Below, piece after piece: positions 1 to 6,703 of a stretch of DNA of 9,961 nucleotides (positions are counted from its first letter, which is position 1; each line of letters begins with the position of its first letter). This stretch comes from JAAYEV01 sp964508195 (GTDB taxonomy: Bacteria > Bacillota > Clostridia > Ch29). The notes under the pieces are model-generated. The model was not told the origin of the DNA. It made no database searches and saw nothing but the letters and a program-made list of their open reading frames with translations. A program made the position numbers and the translations under genes. The stretch spans positions 1-9,961 of the forward strand of contig CAZDSH010000052.1 in assembly GCA_964508195.1 (NCBI GenBank), in the 5' to 3' direction.

Positions 1-23
1 GCTCCGGACAGCCTATTGCCTTT
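1..23 (-). repeat. 23-bp module, inverted copy of 9717-9739
   Basis: The first 23 bases (beginning GCTCCGGACAGCC) are the exact reverse complement of 9717-9739, 23 of 23 bases. On both sides the module directly abuts a heptamer array, so it marks the outer boundary of a composite repeat. On the right the match continues as the 38-bp module at 9719-9756; on the left it runs off the window edge. This is read directly from the sequence; its function is unknown. Confidence 0.9.
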
Positions 24-121
24 CACTTCTCACTTCTCACTTCTCACTTCTCACTTCTCACTTCTCACTTCTCACTTCTCACTTCTCACTACCCACATCC
101 CATTTCCCACTTCCCACTTAT
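24..121 (+). repeat. Heptanucleotide tandem array, 14 units
   Basis: Fourteen consecutive 7-bp units run without interruption. Nine perfect CACTTCT copies (24-86) are followed by five diverged units: CACTACC, CACATCC, CATTTCC, CACTTCC and CACTTAT. The perfect run beside a degenerate tail suggests expansion by strand slippage or unequal exchange at one end. Short heptamer tandem repeats of this general kind are known as STRR sequences in cyanobacteria; kinship with those is not implied. Open frames across the array are low-complexity artefacts. Confidence 0.93.
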
Positions 122-148
122 AATCATGGCCCCACATTACCCGCGAAT
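122..148 (+). repeat. 27-bp linker between heptamers and palindrome
   Basis: This linker separates the heptamer array from the first palindrome. It matches the reverse complement of 9564-9590 at 20 of 27 positions, with identical length and a shared core CATTACCC. The more rapid divergence here than in the flanking palindrome and 23-bp module suggests that those modules are kept similar by conversion or more recent movement. Confidence 0.75.
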
Positions 149-297
149 GTGGCAAACAAAACGTCCCCTTGCCACCTTACAAATGTGGCAAACAAAACGT
201 CCCCCTGCCACCTTACAAATGTGGCAAACAAAACGTCCCCGTGCCACAAAGTTAGAACCATTCCAAATATGTGGCAAACAAAACGTCCCCGTGCCAC
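149..297 (+). repeat. Cluster of four 27-bp palindromic repeats
   Basis: Copies lie at 149-175, 185-211, 221-247 and 271-297. Each reads GTGGCAAACAAAACGTCCCC, then one variable base (T, C, G, G), then TGCCAC. The ends pair as a 6-bp stem (7 bp when the variable base is T) around a loop that is itself conserved. The first three repeat at a 36-bp period with a 9-bp spacer CTTACAAAT. The third and fourth are separated by a 23-bp spacer that reappears after the copy at 9911. All copies are preceded by AT. The form resembles REP/BIME-type intergenic palindromes, which in other bacteria can be mobilised by RAYT (Y1) transposases; no such gene is in this window. Confidence 0.92.
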
Positions 298-326
298 ATT
301 GTTCATTTTTGCCATGACGCTAACCA

Positions 327-355
327 TTGACAAGGGGAATAAAAACATATAGAAT
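327..355 (+). promoter_or_regulatory. Predicted sigma-A promoter of the TetR gene
   Basis: A perfect -35 TTGACA (327-332) is followed by a 17-nt spacer and a -10 TAGAAT (350-355, 5 of 6 consensus bases). The expected transcript start near 362 would leave a leader of only about 20 nt before the ATG at 385. The last palindrome of the left cluster ends 29 nt upstream of the -35 box. Confidence 0.7.
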
Positions 356-384
356 AAAATTAAAAATGAACGGGTGTTTACTGA

Positions 385-981
385 ATGCAAGTTCTAAAGG
401 ACGAGATAAGACAAAAAATATGCAAAGCGGCCCTAGATGAGTTTAAGTCGAAGGGATTTAGGAAGGCCTCTATGCGTTCTATAGCTAGGAAGGTCGGCGT
501 TACTGCGGGAAACCTTTATAGATATTTCGCCGGTAAAGAGGATCTGTTCCATGCTGTTATAAGCCCCGCCTTCGAAAGGATAACCGATCTTATAAAGGAG
601 AACCGCGGCCTCGACTTTGCCGGTGATAAAAGGTACCGCAGCCACCTAGAATACGCCACAGATCGTATAGCGGAGATACTTAGCGAATACCAGGACGAAC
701 TACTCGTGCTCATAGACGGAAGTAGCGGCACACGGTACGAAAAGGCTAAGGACGAGATAATTGTTATGTTCGAGGAGAATATAGGACATCTTCTATCGAA
801 ATCGTTGCCCAAGGGCGTTGCGAAGGATCCACAGCTTATAGTGCACGTTATTGCCGCTTGTTATATCGAAGGGTTAGTTGCCATAATGAAACATTATGAA
901 AACAGCAAAGAGGCCGTTGCAGCGATGGCGGTTTTTACGAGCTTCTTGTTTGAAAGATACAATATGGCTGCTGAAAAGTAA
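385..981 (+). CDS. TetR/AcrR-family transcriptional regulator
   Basis: This 198-residue protein has the usual length and layout of a TetR-family regulator. The N-terminal DNA-binding domain spans about residues 5-55, with the helix-turn-helix near residues 29-48 (SIARKVGVTAGNLYRYF) followed by KEDLF, the family signature. The C-terminal part (about 60-198) is the variable all-helical ligand-binding and dimerisation region. The start is fixed by an in-frame TGA immediately before the ATG; there is only a poor Shine-Dalgarno, which fits a short leader. It lies upstream of and codirectional with a fusion protein/RND pair, the classic arrangement of a local repressor controlling its own pump. Ligand and operator are not evident. 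Family call is firm; the regulatory target is inferred from position. Confidence 0.93.
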   Translation: MQVLKDEIRQKICKAALDEFKSKGFRKASMRSIARKVGVTAGNLYRYFAGKEDLFHAVISPAFERITDLIKENRGLDFAGDKRYRSHLEYATDRIAEILSEYQDELLVLIDGSSGTRYEKAKDEIIVMFEENIGHLLSKSLPKGVAKDPQLIVHVIAACYIEGLVAIMKHYENSKEAVAAMAVFTSFLFERYNMAAEK

Positions 982-1192
982 TACTAAGTGCAGTACCGAT
1001 GATTTATGGGGCGATCAAGGAATATAAAAAATACGGTTTAAGTTTAACTGCAGCGGGATGTGCTAGTCCCATCGAACGAAACAGAATAACACAAAAGAAC
1101 CTTTTCATTGTATCCGCAAAAGGGGATCAGTGCGGTGTGCAGCATCCCGGTACCGGATAGTTTATGAAACAAATGTGTAAGGGGGTTTTTTT
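982..1192 (+). other. Intergenic region with candidate operator and fold-back structure
   Basis: This 211-bp gap precedes the pump genes. It contains a perfect 10-bp palindrome CCGGTACCGG (1147-1156), 36 nt before the fusion-protein ATG. It also has a separated inverted pair, CGGGATG (1054-1060) and CATCCCG (1143-1149), and a local CCTTTT/AAAAGG hairpin near 1100-1130. The 10-bp palindrome is a candidate site for the upstream TetR regulator, and the long-range pair could fold a leader RNA; both are inference. I see no convincing -35/-10 pair and no terminator, so read-through from the regulator promoter is possible. A 53-codon frame (999-1160) has no ribosome binding site. Confidence 0.35.
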
Positions 1193-2239
1193 ATGAAAAA
1201 AATCGCTATAACCTGTGCTATAGTTTTGCTCCTAACAGGAGTTGCGATCACTCTTTCTAGGCAAAACGATAATGATATAACCGAAGACACGATAAAACCC
1301 GTAGGGGTAACGGAAGTATCCATAGAAAACGTCCCTATAGCCTTGCATTATACGGGTACGGTTTCGCCGCAGGAGACGCGAAAGGTCGGCTTTAAAAATC
1401 CGGGTAAAATTGTCGGCATATACGTAGAAAAAGGGGACCGCATAAAAAAAGGCGATCTAATAGCCGAATTGGATACTAAAGAATTGTTACTGGCGGAGAA
1501 GGACGCCAAGGAGAACCTCGAAAGCGCTAAGGATGCTATGGCGTTTTGCCAATCCCTTTACGAAAGGGTGGATAGCCTTTTTAAAGAGGGTGCTGTATCC
1601 TTACAGGATTATGAAAAGGCGAAACTCGATTGGGATTTGCAAAGGGCAAATTATAATAGGGCTGAGGTTAATTATAAAAATATACGAAATAGCATCGAAG
1701 ATGCAACCCTCAGGGCGGACACGACGGGCTACGCTATGGATGTTTTATTAAAGGAAGGCGAAATGGTTGGTGCCGGATACCCGATAATAGTAATGCGCTG
1801 CGGAGGGCTCGTGATAAATGTAGGCCTGTCCGAGGATGATGCATCTAAGGTTAAACAAGGTACGCCCGTAATCGTAGACGCAGGGAGTAAAAAAATTTCC
1901 GGGGAAATATCCAGTATCAATGTCATACCCGACGAAGGTACACGGACATATAATGCAAAGATAATCCTCGAAGAAAACCCATTCAATGTAGGCGCTCTAG
2001 TGAAGCTACAGATAGTACTTGGTGAGGAAGAAGGCCTGTGGATTCCCGTCCACCCGATCATGACTGATGGTGCGGATTATGTATATGTGGTAGAGGGTGA
2101 ACAGGCTGTCAGGAGGGACATAAGAATAGAAAGCGTAAGGTCCGGCCGGGTAAAGGTCGAAGGCCTTAATGCCGGCGATCTTCTAGTGGTAGAAGGTTAT
2201 AGAAATTTAAAGGATAAGGATGAAGTATGTATAGACTAA
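1193..2239 (+). CDS. RND efflux membrane-fusion protein (HlyD/AcrA family)
   Basis: The 348-residue periplasmic-adaptor-type protein couples an RND permease to its surroundings. Residues 4-22 form a hydrophobic N-terminal anchor or signal; there is no lipobox, as the only early Cys (residue 8) lies inside the hydrophobic stretch. A split lipoyl (biotinyl-like) domain is visible: the first half at about 66-95 (GKIVGIYVEKGDRIKKGDLI), the second at about 171-201 (LKEGEMVGAGYPI). They flank a coiled-coil hairpin at about 96-168, which is short for a TolC-contacting adaptor. A beta-barrel (about 205-275) and a C-terminal membrane-proximal domain follow. The start has a TAAGGGGG ribosome binding site 7 nt upstream. 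The permease gene begins 27 nt after the stop, so the pair is an operon. Substrate cannot be deduced. Confidence 0.93.
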   Translation: MKKIAITCAIVLLLTGVAITLSRQNDNDITEDTIKPVGVTEVSIENVPIALHYTGTVSPQETRKVGFKNPGKIVGIYVEKGDRIKKGDLIAELDTKELLLAEKDAKENLESAKDAMAFCQSLYERVDSLFKEGAVSLQDYEKAKLDWDLQRANYNRAEVNYKNIRNSIEDATLRADTTGYAMDVLLKEGEMVGAGYPIIVMRCGGLVINVGLSEDDASKVKQGTPVIVDAGSKKISGEISSINVIPDEGTRTYNAKIILEENPFNVGALVKLQIVLGEEEGLWIPVHPIMTDGADYVYVVEGEQAVRRDIRIESVRSGRVKVEGLNAGDLLVVEGYRNLKDKDEVCID

Positions 2240-2251
2240 AAAATCTATGTG

Positions 2252-2257
2252 AAGGGA
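2252..2257 (+). promoter_or_regulatory. Ribosome binding site fixing the RND permease start at 2267
   Basis: AAGGGA lies 9 nt before the ATG at 2267. The in-frame GTG at 2249 overlaps this site and has only A/T-rich sequence upstream of it, so the ATG is preferred and the protein is 1001 rather than 1007 residues. Confidence 0.65.
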
Positions 2258-2266
2258 TGCCCATCA

Positions 2267-5200
2267 ATGATAGGTAAAGCCATAAAAAACAGGAAAATAA
2301 CTTTATCCATTGCGGTGATATTAGTGATATTAGGGCTTTTTAGTTATTATGTAAACCCTAAACAGGAAAACCCCGATATAAACGCACCCTTTGCGATTAT
2401 CACAGCGACGTACCCCGGAGCCTCGCCGGAGGATATGGAAAGGCTTGTCACAAGGGAAATAGAAGAAGAAATCGCCGAAATAAAGGGGTACAGCTATTCC
2501 CAGTCGGACTCTAGAAACAGTTTTTCTATTACGATGATAAGGTTGGATTCTAAGGCGGATACGAAGGAGGCCTGGGCGGAGCTAAGGCGACGTATGGATG
2601 ATTTGCAGAAAAAACTACCCGAAGAATGTAGCAAGATAGAAATAAATACCGATTTAGACCGTACCGCCGGTATAATATTGAGCCTTTCGTCGGATAAACA
2701 TACAAAGGAACAGCTAGGCTGGTATGCCGAGGAGCTAAAAAAAGAACTTGTTAAAATAAATGACATATCACGAATCGATATAGTAGGTAAATTAGAAAAA
2801 CAAATTAATGTTAAGGTAGATACGTCCCGCCTTGGGCTTTATAATCTGTCTATGGAGGATGTAGCCTCTATAATAAGCCTGCAAAATACTGAGATCCCTT
2901 CGGGATATATAGACGATGGTGAGACTAAACTAAATGTTAATATGCCCGGCATCTATTCCTCATTGGAGGAGATAGGCAACACGGTTATAGGGATATCCGC
3001 AGACAGCGGGGCTGTGGCCAGGCTTAAGCATATCGCTTCGATTTATATGGAGCCGCGGGAGGCTAACCTTTTGGCAAGGAAGGATGGCCGGGATGCGGTG
3101 CTTTTAGTTGGATATTTTAAGGATAACAGCAATATCATAATAGTCGGCCGCGGCATAGAGAAAAAAATAAAGGATCTGGAACGGGATCTACCGGAAGGGA
3201 TGTTGCTAGAGCCGGTGCTATATCAGCCCGAGGACGTGGACAGAGCGGTAAAGGATTTTTCGAAGAATCTGATCTTAGGTGTAGTATTTGTAATAGTTAT
3301 AGTATTTTTGGGCATGGGTTTTAGGAATGCGTTAACGGTATCGGCGGCTATACCGCTGTCCATATTCGTCACATTTTCGATAATGAGGTTTTTAAATATA
3401 AAGATCCATCAGATTTCTATAGCCGCCCTAATAATAGCCCTAGGCATGCTCGTAGATAACGCAATAGTTGTAACTGATGCTATCCAGGTAAGGCTGGACC
3501 ATGGCCAGGCCAGACTGGATGCCTGCGTTGACGGTGTTAAGGAAGTCGCAATACCCGTATTAACATCTACCCTTACGACGGTTGCGGCCTTTATTCCCCT
3601 TATTATGTTGCCTTCGGTAGCCGGTGAATATATAAGGAGCATACCACAGATAGTGATAATCTCCCTTTCAGTATCCTATATGGTGGCTTTATTCGTTACG
3701 CCGGTCATAGCCTATCTATTTTTTAAAACTAATAGCAATAAGGGAATGCTTCTTCGTATGCAGGGATGGTTCGGTAGGGCGCTAAAAGTCTCCCTGGAAA
3801 AACGGTTCGCACTGGTAATATCAGTTGTGGCGATACTGCTAATAACTATATTTATTGCCCTGAGTCTGGGCCTATCTTTTTTCCCTAAAGCCGATACGAA
3901 TATGGTCTATATAGATATAACCGCTGAACGGAAGGGGGACATTAAACGGACCGATAGCCTAGTAAAGGCTGTAGAGGATATAATAAAAGTTCAGCCGGAG
4001 GTATTAAACTATACATCTGTAACCGGTAGCGGGTTGCCGAAGTTTTATAATACTTTGTCTAATTACTCCCCCTCTGAGGATTTTGCCCAGGTTATGATAA
4101 GGCTTGATCTTAAATCCGGCGGTAGATTTAAAAATAATTCGCGGTTCGTGGACTATCTACAAAGGGCGCTAGATAACGGATTAATTGGTGGTACCGCTGT
4201 TGCTAAGGAACTGGAAATAGGCGAACCTATCGGCGCACCTATAAGGGTTAGGATAATGGGGGATGATTCCGAGGATATTAAAATGGTGGCAACAAAGGTC
4301 AAGGATAAGCTAAGGGACATTAAAGGTAGCATCAATATTGACGATGATTCAGCTACTCGGGATTATGAATTTTATGTGGATGTAGATTTTGATAGGGCGG
4401 GGAATTTTGGTCTATCAAGATATGATATCCAAAGGGAGGTAAACATAGCCCTAATGGGACGAAGGGCATCGGTGTTTCGTGAAAAGGGTGCAGAGTATGA
4501 CATCATTATAAAGGGTGACATAAAATCCAAGGAGGATCTGGAGAACCTCAGAATAAAGTCCCTAGTAACCGGGGAAAGCGCGCTTTTAAAGGAGGTTTCC
4601 CGGGTAGAGCTCAAGGACGTAGTTCCATATATAAAAAAATATGACGGGGGAAAGGCAGTTATGGTTACTGCTGATGTCAGGGATGGGTTCAATTCCGTTG
4701 ATATAGAGAGGCGCCTTAAAAAAGGGCTGAAGGGTTTAAACCTACGGGGCACGGATATTATATTTGACGGTGAAGGGAAAAAAATTGGCGAATATTTTGG
4801 TGATATAGGCGTGTCCGCAATATTTGCCGTGCTTTTAGTGTACGCTATTTTACTCGTTCAGTTTTATTCCTTTACGCAGCCCCTCGTTATATTGTTCACC
4901 ATACCCTTTTCTATAATCGGTTCAATATTTGGACTTTGGATATTCCGCCAGCCCCTGTCCTTTACTGCGCTATTAGGCGTGGTAAGCCTTTTAGGTATAG
5001 TAGTGAATAACGCCATAGTGCTTTTAGATTATATAAACAATGCCAAAAAGAGGGGTAATACGGCAAAGGAAGCATGTATCAAGGCCGTGGGCAAACGTTT
5101 TAGACCGATAATGTTAACGACAACTACTACCGTGGTAGGGCTTATACCCCTTGTGGTTTCCGGCAGCGAACTATTTAGGCCGATGGCGATAGCGCTTATA

Positions 5201-5272
5201 AGCGGGCTTATGGTGTCTACGCTACTAACCCTCGTAGTAATACCCGTTGTATATACGTTTACGAAGGCGTGA
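2267..5272 (+). CDS. RND-family efflux permease (AcrB/HAE type)
   Basis: This 1001-residue inner-membrane proton-driven exporter has the standard duplicated RND architecture: TM1 at about 10-30, a large extracytoplasmic loop to about 330, TM2-6 to about 485, TM7 at about 514-537, a second large loop to about 845, and TM8-12 to the end. Family landmarks include TYPGASPEDMERLVTREIEEE after TM1, GMLVDNAIVV in TM4 and GIVVNNAIVL in TM10. The proton-relay positions are a variant of AcrB: the Asp pair reads Asp-Asn (397-398), and the TM10 Lys is replaced by Asn (914-915). It forms an operon with the preceding fusion protein. No TolC-like gene is present, so in a single-membrane host the pump may release substrate directly outside. 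The specific substrate is unknown. An inverted repeat straddles the stop codon. Confidence 0.95.
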   Translation: MIGKAIKNRKITLSIAVILVILGLFSYYVNPKQENPDINAPFAIITATYPGASPEDMERLVTREIEEEIAEIKGYSYSQSDSRNSFSITMIRLDSKADTKEAWAELRRRMDDLQKKLPEECSKIEINTDLDRTAGIILSLSSDKHTKEQLGWYAEELKKELVKINDISRIDIVGKLEKQINVKVDTSRLGLYNLSMEDVASIISLQNTEIPSGYIDDGETKLNVNMPGIYSSLEEIGNTVIGISADSGAVARLKHIASIYMEPREANLLARKDGRDAVLLVGYFKDNSNIIIVGRGIEKKIKDLERDLPEGMLLEPVLYQPEDVDRAVKDFSKNLILGVVFVIVIVFLGMGFRNALTVSAAIPLSIFVTFSIMRFLNIKIHQISIAALIIALGMLVDNAIVVTDAIQVRLDHGQARLDACVDGVKEVAIPVLTSTLTTVAAFIPLIMLPSVAGEYIRSIPQIVIISLSVSYMVALFVTPVIAYLFFKTNSNKGMLLRMQGWFGRALKVSLEKRFALVISVVAILLITIFIALSLGLSFFPKADTNMVYIDITAERKGDIKRTDSLVKAVEDIIKVQPEVLNYTSVTGSGLPKFYNTLSNYSPSEDFAQVMIRLDLKSGGRFKNNSRFVDYLQRALDNGLIGGTAVAKELEIGEPIGAPIRVRIMGDDSEDIKMVATKVKDKLRDIKGSINIDDDSATRDYEFYVDVDFDRAGNFGLSRYDIQREVNIALMGRRASVFREKGAEYDIIIKGDIKSKEDLENLRIKSLVTGESALLKEVSRVELKDVVPYIKKYDGGKAVMVTADVRDGFNSVDIERRLKKGLKGLNLRGTDIIFDGEGKKIGEYFGDIGVSAIFAVLLVYAILLVQFYSFTQPLVILFTIPFSIIGSIFGLWIFRQPLSFTALLGVVSLLGIVVNNAIVLLDYINNAKKRGNTAKEACIKAVGKRFRPIMLTTTTTVVGLIPLVVSGSELFRPMAIALISGLMVSTLLTLVVIPVVYTFTKA

Positions 5273-5301
5273 TGATGTATTACAAAAATGTCATACATCA
5301 T
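5272..5301 (+). terminator. Inverted repeat at the RND stop codon (weak terminator or operator)
   Basis: ATGATGTAT (5272-5280) and ATACATCAT (5293-5301) form a perfect 9-bp inverted repeat around a 12-nt loop, overlapping the last base of the TGA stop. The stem is A/T-rich and no U-run follows, so it is a poor intrinsic terminator. It may stabilise the pump mRNA 3' end or bind a regulator of the next gene. Confidence 0.35.
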
Positions 5302-5342
5302 AGATGGTTGTTCCAATAGTAACCGGGTATATAAAAGGTATG

Positions 5343-5348
5343 TATAAT
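5343..5348 (+). promoter_or_regulatory. Candidate -10 box for the HD-GYP gene
   Basis: A perfect TATAAT sits 44 nt before the ATG at 5393. No good -35 lies at the right distance (TAACCG at 5320-5325). TTCCAA (5311-5316) and TTGGAA (5351-5356) form an inverted pair around it, which could be a site for a regulator. A separate promoter here is plausible but unproven. Confidence 0.35.
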
Positions 5349-5378
5349 CCTTGGAATAGCTTAAACACAATACAAAAT

Positions 5379-5385
5379 AGGTGGG
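5379..5385 (+). promoter_or_regulatory. Ribosome binding site fixing the HD-GYP start at 5393
   Basis: AGGTGGG lies 7 nt before the ATG at 5393. The in-frame GTG at 5381 is inside this site and has no ribosome binding site of its own. A further in-frame ATG at 5411, preceded by AGAGG, is the main alternative. Confidence 0.55.
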
Positions 5386-5392
5386 TGTTAAG

Positions 5393-6643
5393 ATGAGGGA
5401 AGAGGTTTCGATGACGGAATTAGTCCTATGCTTATCGGAAATAATCGACTTAGTGAGTCCCCTTCTGGCAAATCACCATAAACGTGTAGCGGGCATAGCT
5501 TATAATCTATGCAACGAGTTAGGTTTATCGGAATTAGACAAAAAGGATATAACCTTCGCCGGTGCACTACACGATGTAGGTGGTATTACCGTTGATGAGA
5601 GGCTGGACGCGCTACAGTTCGATTTTGAAGAGGAGGACGGTCATCCGAAAAAGGGCTGTGCATTATTGCGTACGTATGAACCCTTTGCGGATATTGCATC
5701 TATTGTAAGATACCATCATACGCCTTGGGATTTCGGCAAATGTGGCGGGAATGACCCCCGAGATATACCCTATGGTAGCCATATTTTACACTTAGCCGAT
5801 AGAATCGCAGTCGCTGTTAAGCCAGGTAGGGATATATTAGACCAGGCGCATGGTGTTCGAAGAAAAATCAATTCTGGTAGGAATAAAAAATTCTTGCCGG
5901 AATTAGTAGACGTATTTATGGATATCTCTGAAAAAGAATATTTTTGGCTGGATATAAGCACCGCTTCTTTGGGAAATTTTTTAAAAATTGACACATGTAA
6001 TAGGACTTACACTTTAGATGATGAACATTTGCTAGGGCTTATGCAGCTTTTTGCCCGGATAATCGACTTTAGAAGCCGGTTCACCGCAACACATTCCGGC
6101 GGCGTTGCAGCGGTAGCCGAGGCCATGGCCAAAGGTTTCGGTTTTTGCAATAAGGAGTGTAATATGATGCGCATAGCCGGATATATACACGATTTAGGTA
6201 AATTAGCGGTACCGGTGGAGATATTAGAAAAGCCTACCGGATTAACAAATCATGAATACAATCTAATCAAGACCCATGCCTATTTTACAGACAGAGTTCT
6301 AAGGGATGTAAAGGGTTTTGAACAGATCAGAAAATGGGGCGCCCTGCACCACGAACGGTTAGATGGAGGGGGTTATCCCTTCCGCCTAGGAGCAGATCAA
6401 CTATCTACCGGCTCCCGGATTATGGCGGTAGCTGATGTATTCGTAGCGCTAGCCGAGGACAGGCCCTATAGAAAGGGGATGCAACCGAAGGAGATTAGGT
6501 CACTTATGCGGGATATGGCGAATAACGGGGCCCTGGATACGGAAATTGTAGAATTGCTAGAGGATACATTTGATAATATTAATAAAATAAGAATAGATGC
6601 TCAATACGCGGCAAAAATGGAATACCAGGGCTACACTTGTTAA
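5393..6643 (+). CDS. Tandem HD / HD-GYP phosphohydrolase (probable cyclic-di-GMP phosphodiesterase)
   Basis: The 416-residue soluble protein has two HD-type metal-dependent domains and no signal peptide or membrane segment. The first (about 10-150) keeps the HD framework: His28/His29, His60-Asp61, His84, His108-His109 and Asp136. It lacks the GYP signature, reading HHTPWDF instead. The second (about 215-385) is a canonical HD-GYP: His234, the HDLGK motif (His266-Asp267-Lys270), His295, then HHERLDGGGYP (319-329) and Asp348. HD-GYP domains typically hydrolyse cyclic di-GMP, so the C-terminal domain is predicted active; the N-terminal one may be a second hydrolase or a regulatory pseudo-domain. 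The gene follows the pump by 120 nt with its own ribosome binding site. A link to efflux is not shown. Confidence 0.88.
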   Translation: MREEVSMTELVLCLSEIIDLVSPLLANHHKRVAGIAYNLCNELGLSELDKKDITFAGALHDVGGITVDERLDALQFDFEEEDGHPKKGCALLRTYEPFADIASIVRYHHTPWDFGKCGGNDPRDIPYGSHILHLADRIAVAVKPGRDILDQAHGVRRKINSGRNKKFLPELVDVFMDISEKEYFWLDISTASLGNFLKIDTCNRTYTLDDEHLLGLMQLFARIIDFRSRFTATHSGGVAAVAEAMAKGFGFCNKECNMMRIAGYIHDLGKLAVPVEILEKPTGLTNHEYNLIKTHAYFTDRVLRDVKGFEQIRKWGALHHERLDGGGYPFRLGADQLSTGSRIMAVADVFVALAEDRPYRKGMQPKEIRSLMRDMANNGALDTEIVELLEDTFDNINKIRIDAQYAAKMEYQGYTC

Positions 6644-6690
6644 CCGATAACCCTAGGCATGACATTTCACCTATACCTAATGTTATAAAA

Positions 6691-6696
6691 AGGAGG
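6691..6696 (+). promoter_or_regulatory. Strong ribosome binding site of the GGT-like gene
   Basis: AGGAGG lies 7 nt before the ATG at 6704, the best ribosome binding site on the plus strand. Upstream, ATGACA (6659-6664) and TATAAA (6684-6689) with a 19-nt spacer are at most a weak promoter, so co-transcription with the HD-GYP gene is possible. Confidence 0.75.
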
Positions 6697-6703
6697 GCAC
6701 AAA

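Noticed and set aside
149..297. CRISPR array suggested by a 36-bp period
   Set aside because: The spacers between palindromes are only 9 bp and identical in the first two gaps, the third gap is 23 bp and recurs elsewhere, and no cas gene is present. It is a tandem palindromic repeat.
124..390. Open frames on both strands across the left repeats (e.g. 126-317, 149-352, 124-390)
   Set aside because: Their peptides are translations of the palindromes repeated in different frames, with no ribosome binding sites or recognisable domain.
999..1160. 53-residue plus-strand frame in the tetR-pump gap
   Set aside because: It has an ATG and stop but no ribosome binding site and no recognisable domain; a frame this short can be open by chance. 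Kept as an outside possibility only.
1041..1160. Riboswitch upstream of the pump
   Set aside because: Fold-back pairs exist, but I could not match them to any known riboswitch core, and no terminator or sequestering hairpin is clear.
4372..4752. 126-codon minus-strand frame inside the RND gene
   Set aside because: It is a shadow of the permease coding sequence, with Ser/Arg-rich composition typical of antisense frames.
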